Source: Lactarius indigo (taxonomy: Eukaryota; Basidiomycota; Agaricomycetes; Russulales; Russulaceae). From it: DNA of 64,000 nucleotides. Where the stretch lies: positions 1,364,001 to 1,428,000 of the forward strand of contig JAFKAC010000004.1 of NCBI GenBank assembly GCA_025766275.1, written 5' to 3'. Shown piece by piece: positions 1 to 7,853 of the stretch; the first letter of the stretch is position 1; every line of letters starts with the position of its first letter. The position numbers were made by a program, and so were the translations under genes. Below the pieces are notes generated by a model that ran no database searches, was not told where the DNA came from, and saw only the letters and a program-made list of their open reading frames with translations.

Positions 1-139
1 AGACGTGCTTTCCATTGAAGGGAATAGCCGTGTCCCAAATCCTAGTGTCTGCGTACATCTAGATCTGCCTTCGAGCCATACGCCTTTGCGCGTGATCAGC
101 TAAGTCACCAAAGTCGCCTTACATCGAGCTCAAGTCGAG
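1..139. other. 3' flank of G1 pol, possible LTR end
   Basis: No gene is visible. From about 105 to 157 the sequence resembles the last 50 bases of the LTR ending at 7,853: a short inverted repeat, then a CGTTACA end matching AGCGTAACA there. This suggests an LTR ending near 157, overlapping the last pol codons. It does not match the U3 end of the G1 5' LTR, so assignment to G1 is open. Confidence 0.35.
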
Positions 140-3100
140 CTAACGTCGTGACGGCGTTACATCGTCTGACATGACTTGTGGCATAGCCCCTGGGAGACTG
201 TCCAGGTACACAGGCTCTCCATAGACAGGCTGACCTCTACCCATACAGCCCTTCACATCTTGATGGTTACCAGTGTAGGCGATGTACTTGGCCAGGACTT
301 TAGTACCATCAGGTTGGTTGATATAGAGAGGGTGGAAGCGAGCTGAGGTTTCTGTATTTGGGAAGAAGGGGAGGCCTGGGTGGTCATCATCTTCGTCTGG
401 TTCATCGTTGGCAGTGGCAGCTACACGCTCATAGTTGATAGGGGCATCCTCCAGTGGAGGCATTGATGAGTGGGAAATCACAGAGACCGGGGGAGAGTCA
501 GGAGGAGGGGTGGAAGGAGGGAGTGGAGGAGGAGTGGCGGTCGGTTCAGGAGGGGGAGACAAGGAGGACCTTGGGACTAAGTTGGGATGCCCATTGAAGG
601 TTTCCAACAGCGCAACCAGTGCTGGGTTGACATCCATGGTGGTCTGTTGTTCTGGGGTTGGGGGTCGAGAGAAGAACCCTCGTTCTATGGAGCGTTCAAC
701 AAGGGCTTCAACAGAGGAGGAGCGAGAAGGCATTGTGTGCGAAGATGTAAGAATAGAGGAGTGGGGGTCTTTTCCTTCCAACCTTGTACTTCTTATATGT
801 GAGGCGGGCGCTCCTTCGGCATTCGGGTGTAGCCGGAAGAAGTCTTGAATTGCTTCAGGGGCCGATACATTTTCCTCCGGTTCCCATGAGTTGTCACTGT
901 CAGGGAAGCCCTTCCATTTGATGAGGTAATGGAGTTTACGTCGTCGTCCCTTCTTGGCAGAGTCTAGAACTTTCTCTACTTCCCATTCTTCTTCTCCGTT
1001 TATTATGTCAGGTGGGGGTCGTGGGAAGTTTTCTCCATGGAGCGGTGTTTCCCTATATGGTGTAAGTAGGTTGGCGTGGAACACAGGGTGGATCTTCCAT
1101 TGCAGGGGTAGGGCGAGTTCATAGTTGACCGGTGACAGGACTTTGGTAATCCTGAAGGGTCCATGTCGTTTTGGAGCTAGTTTGGCAGTTGGATGACTAG
1201 TCCTTATGTTTGTTCCTTCTAGCCACACCATTTCTCCTTCTTTGTATGGTTCAAACTTGGAGGGTCGCCGTGCTAGGGAATCTTGTGCTTTCTTTAGGTT
1301 GTCCTGAGCTTCCTTCCTCTTGTTCTTCAGTTCTTCAAGACGTTGTCCTACACTTGGAACTGGGGAGGGTTTTGGCGTCCATGTGGTGCGTGGGAGTTTT
1401 CCCATGATTAGTTCAAATGGGGGAATTCGGGTTGTAGCATTGGGCCAGGAGTTATGAGCAAATTCTGCCATTGGTAACCAGGTTACCCAATCATCCTGTC
1501 TTGCATTACACCAAAACCTTAGGTATTGTTCTAACCATTGGTTTGTTCGTTCTGACTGTCCATCTGTTTGTGGGTGGTATGCTGTTGAGATGTTCTGTTT
1601 GATGTCTAAGGCTTTGCAGAGGGCTCTTGCAAACATTGATGTGAATCGTGGGTCTCGATCAGAAATGACCTTCTTGGGAAGGCCATAGTGGCGGTAGATG
1701 TGTTGTAAATAGAGTTGTGCGACTCCGGCTGCATCTATTGTTTCGTTGCAAGGGATGAATAATGCTGCTTTTGAACAATCGTGATCTGTGACTGTGAGGA
1801 TTGTGTCATAGCCTTTTGACTTGGGTAATTTGACGATGAAATCCATGCTGACAGTTTCAAATGGTTCTGTCATCTGTCCAAAAATGGGTGAGAGGCTTGG
1901 CTTCTTTGGGTGGGTGTTGACTTTATTGGCTTGGCATGCTGCGCATCCTTTGACATATTCTTCCACATCTTTCTTCATGCCAGGCCACCAGTAGTCTCGT
2001 GTTATCAGAGCCATTGTGTTTGAAATTCCAGGGTGTCCAGCGCTTGGAAGGTCATGAAAAGCGTGAATTACCCCCCTCTTAAGGTCGTTGTTCCCTGCAA
2101 CAACCAAGCGCTCATCTTTCCAGTGGAGCCCTGAGTGTTCTTTTAGGTTGTGGGTATCTATCCAGGTTTTGATACGTTCCTGGTCTAGGTTCTGTGTGAC
2201 ATAAGCCCATAGTTCTTGTTCCTGTGGCAGTTCCCTTGTAGCTTTGACAAATAGTTCTTCCGGAAGGACTGTTACATCTGAGTTGTCATGGGAACCATCA
2301 TCATAGTCTGGTCTTCTTGACAGGGCATCTGCCCGGGCGTTCTTGGAGCCGGCAATGTGGTGGAGCTCTATATCAAATTCGGAGAGTTCCAGGACTTCTT
2401 GTGCTACCCGTCGGCTGATCTTGTGTGGTTCTTTCCAATATTGGAGGTTTGCATGGTCTGTGTACACCACTACCTTGTGAGGGGAGCCTGCTAGATATGC
2501 CCGCCAGTGTCGTAGAGCCCGCACAATGGCTAGCAATTCTTGATCATAGATGTCATAATTTCGTTCTGCTGGTCCAAATGTCTGGGAGTAGTAGGCCACT
2601 GGGTGGCGAATTCCTTGGTTATCCTTTTGGTAAAGCACCCCTCCGTTGGCAAATCGGGATGCATCCACTTCCAATTCAAATTGTTTTTCCAAATCCGGTT
2701 GAATGAGCACAGGTTCCTTTCCAAGCAGGGTCTTGAGTGTGTCAAATGCCTTTTGACAGTCTTCCGTCCATTCCCATTTGGTGTCCTTTTTGAGTAGGTT
2801 GTTAAGGGGACGGGCAATCATGGAGAATCCTCGGATGAAGCGGCGATAGAAATTTGCAAATCCTTGAAAGGCACGGACTTCTTTGGTTGTTGTTGGAGTG
2901 GGCCAGTCACGTACCCCCTGAACCTTAATCGGGTCCATTCGGACCCTCCCTTTTTCCAATATGACACCCAGGTACTCTATAGACCTAACCTCAAAGGCGC
3001 ATTTCTCCGGTTTTAGGTAGAGATCATGTTCCTCTAGGCGTTCTAGAACTTGATGGACCACCTTGCGGTGTCTTTCCAGGTCATCAATAGTGGCAATAAG

Positions 3101-4345
3101 GATGTCATCCATGTAGATTATGACTTCTCCAGTTAGGAGCATGTCACGGAATATTACGTTCATCATGGTCTGAAATGTGCTTGGCGAGTTGGTGAGTCCA
3201 AAGAACATGACACGTGGTTCAAACAGCCCCTGATTGGTTTTGAAGGCCGCCTTCCATTCATCTCCTTCTTTGATCCGGATGTTGTTATAACCCCATCGGA
3301 TATCAAATTTGGTAAATAACGCCGCATCCCGGACCTTGTCAATCAATTCTGGGATTAAGGGGAGTGGGTATCGATTCTTGACAGTGTACTGGTTGATCCG
3401 TCGGTAGTCTTGGACAGGGCGAAGCTTTCCATCTTTCTTTTTGATGAAGAAGAAGGGAGACGAGTATGGGGATTTAGAGGGCTGGATATATCCCTTTTCA
3501 AGGTGTTCATTGAGGAATTTGGTAAGGGCTTCATTTTCATCACGTGTTAGAGGGTATATTTTGCAATCAATAGTGGCTGGAGCATTTGGAGTGAGGTCAA
3601 TGGCGTGATCCCATGATCTGGTTGGTGGGAATCGGTGGGAGTTCTCTTCACTGAAGACCTTCTGATGTTGTAGGTATTCCTTGGGGACCATCTCCTCTAG
3701 CGTTCTTTCAGTTTGATCTCGTGCCTTTTGCGCCAATTCTGAGGCCACTGTGGTTTTGCCAATGACCTCATCTTGGGTAAATCTGAGATAGAGTTCATCT
3801 CCTTCCTCATACCCGCACTCTTCCAGGAACGTGCTCCACATTTTCCGGATGTGGATCTTTGGTTTGGGGGTGTCTTGTTTTTGGAGTCCTTGGGTAGTGA
3901 TGATGACAGGGAGGTGACTGGTGTCGATGGTGGAGTCCTTCCAGTTGCATTGGGGTTCAAAGGCAGCAAGCCAGGGGTATCCCAGGATCATTCGTTCTTC
4001 CCCTAGATTTGTCACCAGGAACCTCATGGGTAGTTTCTTGGATCCTGATTGGACATCTAGCATGGAGTATGCCGTTAGTTCTCCTGCCTTATTAAGGGTT
4101 CCGTCGATATTCCAGATCTTTTTTGGGTTTGACAGGGGTATCGTCCCTATCCCCATTTGCTTCAGGAGTCTGGGGTCTATGAAATTGTCCGTAGCTCCAG
4201 AGTCTACTAGGACATCTTGATCGGCCGTTTTGTGTGCAGTTTCCAGGTGTACAGGGACTTTCAAGGATCTATATTGACTATATTGTACACTGGAAATGTT
4301 TAAAGCTCTAGCCCAGGCCGCCGGGTTCGAGCCTACGAAAAATCC
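140..4345 (-). CDS. Pol polyprotein of G1 (PR-RT-RNase H-IN-chromodomain)
   Basis: Polyprotein that would copy and integrate the element. The long frame runs 4,264-140 (1,374 codons). It also stays open upstream to 4,345 in the -1 frame relative to gag, and a peptide NPAAWARAL there is shared with G3, so Pol is probably made as a Gag-Pol fusion by -1 frameshifting. Residues counted from 4,264: aspartic protease DSGATDN at about 21-27; RT with YMDD at about 382; RNase H with VDAS (about 532), QELLA (about 573) and TDHANL (about 600); integrase HHCC zinc region (about 735-770) and D,D,E core (SMDF about 806, DRDPRF about 870, QSE about 904); chromodomain YLIKWKGFPDSDNSWEPEENV about 1,095-1,145; then a Pro/Ser-rich tail. 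All catalytic residues checked are present and no internal stop is seen. Confidence 0.95.
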   Translation of the reverse strand, partial: GFFVGSNPAAWARALNISSVQYSQYRSLKVPVHLETAHKTADQDVLVDSGATDNFIDPRLLKQMGIGTIPLSNPKKIWNIDGTLNKAGELTAYSMLDVQSGSKKLPMRFLVTNLGEERMILGYPWLAAFEPQCNWKDSTIDTSHLPVIITTQGLQKQDTPKPKIHIRKMWSTFLEECGYEEGDELYLRFTQDEVIGKTTVASELAQKARDQTERTLEEMVPKEYLQHQKVFSEENSHRFPPTRSWDHAIDLTPNAPATIDCKIYPLTRDENEALTKFLNEHLEKGYIQPSKSPYSSPFFFIKKKDGKLRPVQDYRRINQYTVKNRYPLPLIPELIDKVRDAALFTKFDIRWGYNNIRIKEGDEWKAAFKTNQGLFEPRVMFFGLTNSPSTFQTMMNVIFRDMLLTGEVIIYMDDILIATIDDLERHRKVVHQVLERLEEHDLYLKPEKCAFEVRSIEYLGVILEKGRVRMDPIKVQGVRDWPTPTTTKEVRAFQGFANFYRRFIRGFSMIARPLNNLLKKDTKWEWTEDCQKAFDTLKTLLGKEPVLIQPDLEKQFELEVDASRFANGGVLYQKDNQGIRHPVAYYSQTFGPAERNYDIYDQELLAIVRALRHWRAYLAGSPHKVVVYTDHANLQYWKEPHKISRRVAQEVLELSEFDIELHHIAGSKNARADALSRRPDYDDGSHDNSDVTVLPEELFVKATRELPQEQELWAYVTQNLDQERIKTWIDTHNLKEHSGLHWKDERLVVAGNNDLKRGVIHAFHDLPSAGHPGISNTMALITRDYWWPGMKKDVEEYVKGCAACQANKVNTHPKKPSLSPIFGQMTEPFETVSMDFIVKLPKSKGYDTILTVTDHDCSKAALFIPCNETIDAAGVAQLYLQHIYRHYGLPKKVISDRDPRFTSMFARALCKALDIKQNISTAYHPQTDGQSERTNQWLEQYLRFWCNARQDDWVTWLPMAEFAHNSWPNATTRIPPFELIMGKLPRTTWTPKPSPVPSVGQRLEELKNKRKEAQDNLKKAQDSLARRPSKFEPYKEGEMVWLEGTNIRTSHPTAKLAPKRHGPFRITKVLSPVNYELALPLQWKIHPVFHANLLTPYRETPLHGENFPRPPPDIINGEEEWEVEKVLDSAKKGRRRKLHYLIKWKGFPDSDNSWEPEENVSAPEAIQDFFRLHPNAEGAPASHIRSTRLEGKDPHSSILTSSHTMPSRSSSVEALVERSIERGFFSRPPTPEQQTTMDVNPALVALLETFNGHPNLVPRSSLSPPPEPTATPPPLPPSTPPPDSPPVSVISHSSMPPLEDAPINYERVAATANDEPDEDDDHPGLPFFPNTETSARFHPLYINQPDGTKVLAKYIAYTGNHQDVKGCMGRGQPVYGEPVYLDSLPGAMPQVMSDDVTPSRR

Positions 4346-4347
4346 TT
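4333..4347 (-). promoter_or_regulatory. Putative -1 ribosomal frameshift site, gag to pol
   Basis: Gag ends AAG GAT TTT TCG TAG. The pol frame (GGA TTT TTC GTA) is -1 to gag and open across this point. G3 has the same AAGGATTTT at about 12,549-12,557, and both elements share the -1-frame peptide NPAAWARAL just after it. It is not a perfect X XXY YYZ heptamer, so the exact slip codon is inferred. Confidence 0.55.
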
Positions 4348-5907
4348 CTCAGCAAAGGCTTTCTCTACGAGCAGTGCTCGCACTTCCTCACTCTGTGCCA
4401 TCAGAGTCCCCCACATCTCATTTGCTAGTTCCTCTTTGGTTTTTGTGGTGGATGGTGCAGAGGGTGTAGTTGATGCTTCTGCGAGTTTGGCTGGTTTGTC
4501 AGGGCAGTTTCGCGATATGTGCCCCTGTTTCTTGCAACGGAAACAGCGCCCTTCTGCTTGGAGCTTCTGTTTTTCAGTTTCAGTGAGGGCTGCTCTTCCT
4601 GCAGCTCCTCTTTGAGTTCTTCCTATGTCCATCGCATTTGGGTCACGTGGTTTGACTTTAAAGGCATTGTTCCATTGCCCTTTTGTGAATCCGGCTTTAG
4701 TTTCCTTTTTGATTCCAAAGCGATTTTGGAGATTGATGAAGTCTTGATGGTGCTTTCTGGCTGATTGGGTCCATTCTTTCCAGTCATCTGGGTGGTCGAA
4801 CTGTATGATGTTCCTGACCAGTTTTTCAGGTAGACCCCGTGAGAAAATATCCAGGGTTCCTTCTTCATCTGCACCATATCCTGCCTTCTTTGCAAGGGCA
4901 GCGAACTGAGCAATATAGGTATCAAGGTCTCCATTCTCCATTTTGACTGCTTGGAGTGCCTTCTGTGCCTTCTGCTTTTCTGCAACGTCTGTGTAAGCAG
5001 CCTGGAAGCGATCTAGGATGGTGATCCACAGGTCTTCTTCTGTTGTGGCCCGTCCTCCAGCAAGTTCATCAGTAAGCCAGTCACTTTGTTCCATAACCCA
5101 GTCATCAACCAAGTCTCCTCGTATTAGGGAGAGGAAGACAATGCATCTGAGATAGGGGTTTCTCATTTGCTCGATTGATCCATTGAGGGCCCGGTAGAAG
5201 GTGAACTCTTTTAGGAATTTCTTGCTGTGGGCTCGGTCTCCAGTGAATTCTTTTGGTGGTAGGCCTGTTAATTTATCTCCGGCAGGAGGGGGGGCTAAAG
5301 GTGGGGCTCTTCCAGCAGGGATTCCTCCACCGCCTCCACCTCCACCTCCACCTCCGCCTCCACCTCCACCTCCACCTCCGCCTTTGCTACTGCCACCTCC
5401 ACTAGGGGTGTGGGTGATTGAGGTGTTGATTTGTGTGGCTGTGCTTGTCATTCTAATGCTTGAGTTTGTTGGTGTGCGAGCACCTGAATCTATGGGTTCT
5501 TGTGGGGCTAAAGAGGGGGCACCTGACGTAGCTTCCACTGATGCAACAGGGGATTGATGTTGATCCGAATCCTGAGCAGGTTCTTCTGTATCTGAGTCGA
5601 CAACTATGCCAACTGGGTTGTTTCTATATGGACCAAGTCCGAATTCTAGTGGTACTGGTTTGACAGAGAACCACTTGTGGTCTTTGGTTGATTGTGCGAT
5701 GACTACCCAGAGTCGTTTGTCTTCTATGTATTCAATAGGAATATATCCGTTGTCTTCTTTGCTCCAAACGTAATATCCTTCAGTTTCGTCGTAGGTTTTC
5801 CAGATGGCTACTCCCTTGATGTTGTCAGAGAGATCGTCTTCTGTTCTTCTGGTGATGAATTCTGGTTTGAACTGGGAACGGCTCCTGCTTCCTAGTTTTG
5901 AAGCCAG
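4333..5907 (-). CDS. Gag of G1
   Basis: Structural protein that packages element RNA. The frame is open from next to the primer site to TAG at 4,333. Features are an N-terminal region with EYIEDKRLW and KPVPLEFGLGP, conserved in G3 Gag; a poly-glycine tract near 5,323-5,384; the Gypsy capsid-like region (PKEFTGDRAHSKKFL onward); and one CCHC knuckle CFRCKKQGHISRNC. No in-frame ATG occurs in the conserved N-terminal part; the first lies about 450 nt in. I set the start at CTG 5,905-5,907 because it sits in an ACC-nTG-GCT context that aligns with GTG 14,907-14,909 in G3. The true start could instead be another near-cognate codon or a lost ATG. Confidence 0.85.
   Translation of the reverse strand: MASKLGSRSRSQFKPEFITRRTEDDLSDNIKGVAIWKTYDETEGYYVWSKEDNGYIPIEYIEDKRLWVVIAQSTKDHKWFSVKPVPLEFGLGPYRNNPVGIVVDSDTEEPAQDSDQHQSPVASVEATSGAPSLAPQEPIDSGARTPTNSSIRMTSTATQINTSITHTPSGGGSSKGGGGGGGGGGGGGGGGGGGGIPAGRAPPLAPPPAGDKLTGLPPKEFTGDRAHSKKFLKEFTFYRALNGSIEQMRNPYLRCIVFLSLIRGDLVDDWVMEQSDWLTDELAGGRATTEEDLWITILDRFQAAYTDVAEKQKAQKALQAVKMENGDLDTYIAQFAALAKKAGYGADEEGTLDIFSRGLPEKLVRNIIQFDHPDDWKEWTQSARKHHQDFINLQNRFGIKKETKAGFTKGQWNNAFKVKPRDPNAMDIGRTQRGAAGRAALTETEKQKLQAEGRCFRCKKQGHISRNCPDKPAKLAEASTTPSAPSTTKTKEELANEMWGTLMAQSEEVRALLVEKAFAEKDFS
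5323..5384 (-). repeat. GGN microsatellite coding poly-glycine in Gag
   Basis: Near-perfect trinucleotide repeat (CCN on plus strand) giving more than 20 consecutive glycines in G1 Gag. G3 Gag has a shorter Gly/Ala-rich tract at the same place (about 14,250-14,350), so the linker is conserved while its length drifts. Confidence 0.9.
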
Positions 5908-5914
5908 GGTGGAG

Positions 5915-5925
5915 AGACTCGACTT
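5915..5925 (-). promoter_or_regulatory. Self-complementary primer-binding site of G1
   Basis: Minus-strand AAGTCGAGTCT, two bases inside the 5' LTR. It is the exact reverse complement of AGACTCGACTT at 6,157-6,167, the predicted 5' end of the element RNA. It does not begin with the TGG usual for tRNA-primed elements. This is the arrangement known from Tf1-type elements, where the 5' end of the RNA primes its own reverse transcription. Confidence 0.8.
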
Positions 5926-6194
5926 AATGTAACGTTACAGTAGGAACGTTCAGCTCGGCGTGAGCAAGTCTGGTCTTTCTATGTCAACGAGCGAGGGTTC
6001 AGCCGATAATGGCAAGGTTTAAGTGGTTAACAAGGATCTCAGAGTATGACACAATACTCAAGATGTGAGAGGAGTTCAGGGGTTCAAGAGGTTCGACGGT
6101 TCAGCAGAGAGTTACCCCAAGGGAATGGGAAAACAATGTATACTGTGATGGTAAAGAAGTCGAGTCTAAGGATACAAGCTACCTAGGGCCACGA

Positions 6195-6203
6195 CTTATA
6201 TAG
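6195..6203 (-). promoter_or_regulatory. TATA box of G1 LTR promoter
   Basis: Minus-strand CTATATAAG. The predicted transcript start AGACTCGACTT at 6,167 lies about 30 bp downstream and is the same 11-mer that pairs with the primer-binding site, which supports the start. Confidence 0.65.
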
Positions 6204-6235
6204 AAAAAGGTTTGTTTGTGCGGAACAAACAAATG

Positions 6236-6368
6236 GCGCAATCCGCAGCAAGCGTGAGAAGTAACACAGCAATCCGCAGTAAGCGTGAGAAGAAAGTACA
6301 GCAATCCGCAGCAGGCACGGGAAAAAGAAGAAAGTGTGCACAGCTATCCGCAGTAAGTGTGAGAAGAA
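6236..6368 (-). repeat. Four tandem 31-42 bp repeats in U3 of the G1 LTR
   Basis: The core ATCCGCAG followed by an AGCGTGAGAAG-like segment starts at 6,241, 6,272, 6,304 and 6,346. The array ends just upstream of the TATA box in element orientation, a position typical of LTR enhancer repeats. Function is inferred. Confidence 0.75.
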
Positions 6369-6643
6369 ACAAGGATATAAAAGGCAAGTGAGACATGTCT
6401 CAGTTTTAACAAAAGTGAGACACCTGCCATAAAAGGGTGCATTTAGCCCAAGTATAGTAGTAATAAAGACTTATAAGGACAATGAGTGTCTCATTGTCTC
6501 ACTTTGCACTAGGAGAGAATCTTAAGGCTCCTAGTGCGCAGCAAGTCCAAGAAAGGGAAAGCCAAGAAAGGAAAGACTTTCCCGCGAACGCAAGTGTAAG
6601 TAAGAAACTAATAGTAAAGTCAAAACAAGTCCAGTCCGTAACA

Positions 6644-7197
6644 CTAGTGGGGGGAAATCGTTGGGATGCTTCTTCGCTGAAGAGCTTCTGATAGGCATGA
6701 TAGACTGCCGGCAGCTCTACGGGTTTTTCTTCTGCCTTTGCCCGAATGGCCAATTCTGTAGATGTAGTTGCCTGCAAGTACGTGTCTTCTTTGTTCAGTT
6801 TGAGGATTATTGCCTCCTTTTGGTCATTAGTGAGAGCAGCCATGATAACAGTATGACGATCTGGACTGTCCTGCGTGCTAATTATGACCAGCATAACTTC
6901 TTCGTGTATGACCGCATCTTGCCAGTTGATGGTTGGTTCATAAGTTGCCAGCCAGGGATATCCTAGGATGATCTCTTCACTCCCAAGGTTTGTGATAAGG
7001 AATCGCATGGTCCTGTGGTACCCTTTGGCGTATACATCAAGGTTGGTGAAATGAGTGATAGACCCAGCTTTATTCTCTGTACTGTCTATGTTCCAAACTT
7101 TCCTTGGCTTGGCTAGTAACTGGGTTCCAATGCCCAGTTTTTTGACAAAATTCAGATGTAAGAAATTGTCAGTGGCTCCAGAGTCCACCAATGCTTT
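6644..7197 (-). pseudogene. Fragment of an older Gypsy pol (protease region) hosting G1
   Basis: Minus-strand open stretch encoding ALVDSGATDNF (protease active site), VWNIDSTENKAG, FLITNLGSEEIILGYPWLATYEP and KLFSEEASQRFPPTS. These match G1 Pol (VWNIDGTLNKAG, FLVTNLGEERMILGYPWLAAFEP) and G3 Pol in order. The fragment stops abruptly on both sides: at FPPTS it meets the G1 LTR (6,643), and before ALVDSG it meets the LTR starting at 7,198. The rest of this element is not seen. It is a broken remnant caught between two insertions. Confidence 0.85.
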
Positions 7198-7853
7198 TGT
7201 TACGCTACGTACTCTTACCTCTCGTTCCTTCTCGATTGTTCTCCATATTTCTAAACATCCTTCCAACTTGTTGACTCGCACTTTCTGTATGATTTGAAGG
7301 ACGTTCTCGTAGCTTCTATATGACTCGTACCAGTAGTACTTAAGTGTTACGGTACGGACTTGATGACTCATTACACACAACTCATGACCGGTTATGACTA
7401 CGGTCCAGTATCAGCATTAGTCATGGACTCTTACTTCGTATCAGTCAGCATAGTAGTTTACATGTGATTGTGACTCATGTATGACTCATTCCTAGGATAG
7501 CGGTACTAGGGTTCGAGCTAGTTACGCTATTGGTTACGTACTATTCGAGCGGCGCTTCAAAGCCCGTGTGTATCTGTATAAGTAGTCGGCTCGGAAGACC
7601 AAGAGTCCCCATCTTGGTCTTCTTCAATCCACCATCTGATTCGTCTCTTGTCTGCCTTAGTTCTCGAACTAAGCGTGCCTCCGCTTGTATCTACCAAGGA
7701 TACTCTCTCTTATCCCTTTCGCTGCAGTGTGTGCCAGTGAGCCCCTGTTCAGCTTGCGTTGGGTTGACACGCGTTCCCCATTCGCCTAACTTTCGCTAAG
7801 TCGATTACGCCCTTCACGAGTCCAAGTCGGACTAACGCTGGTGGAGCGTAACA
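7198..7853 (+). repeat. 656-bp LTR with 9-bp perfect inverted ends, orphan or solo
   Basis: Starts TGTTACGCT and ends AGCGTAACA, a perfect 9-bp inverted pair. A TATA-like TGTATAAG near 7,577 followed by a C/T-rich R-U5-like stretch suggests plus orientation, opposite to the pol genes on both sides. Flanking pentamers differ (GCTTT left, CCATC right), so no target duplication supports a simple solo LTR. It abuts the end of G3 pol where a 3' LTR should lie, yet it does not resemble the G3 5' LTR at 14,937. Confidence 0.6.

Larger units (their letters stand above)
1..6643 (-). mobile_element. Ty3/Gypsy chromovirus G1, young-looking, left end outside window
   Basis: Minus-strand LTR retrotransposon read from its 5' LTR (5,928-6,643) through gag (4,333-5,907) and pol (140-4,345). 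The pol order protease, RT, RNase H, integrase, chromodomain is the chromovirus order of Metaviridae. Both frames are open, unlike the related G3 at 7.9-14.9 kb. Its right end abuts an older Gypsy protease fragment in the same orientation, so G1 is nested in that element. The 3' LTR cannot be confirmed: bases 1-157 resemble the right end of the LTR at 7,198-7,853, not the 5' LTR of G1. Autonomy is therefore plausible from coding content but unproven. Confidence 0.9.
5928..6643 (-). repeat. 5' LTR of G1 (716 bp)
   Basis: Plus-strand ends are TGTAACG...CGTAACA, a short inverted terminal pair. In element orientation U3 is 6,643-6,204, with a TATA box (TATATAAG) near 6,195-6,203, R begins near 6,167 (28-30 bp downstream) and U5 ends at 5,928 next to the primer site. 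Its right edge is placed where the reading frame of the interrupted host protease resumes at 6,644. Confidence 0.8.

Noticed and set aside
435..5557. Plus-strand open frames opposite G1 gag and pol, including a proline-rich frame at 5,201-5,557
   Set aside because: They mirror the minus-strand polyprotein; the proline run is the antisense of the poly-glycine GGN repeat.
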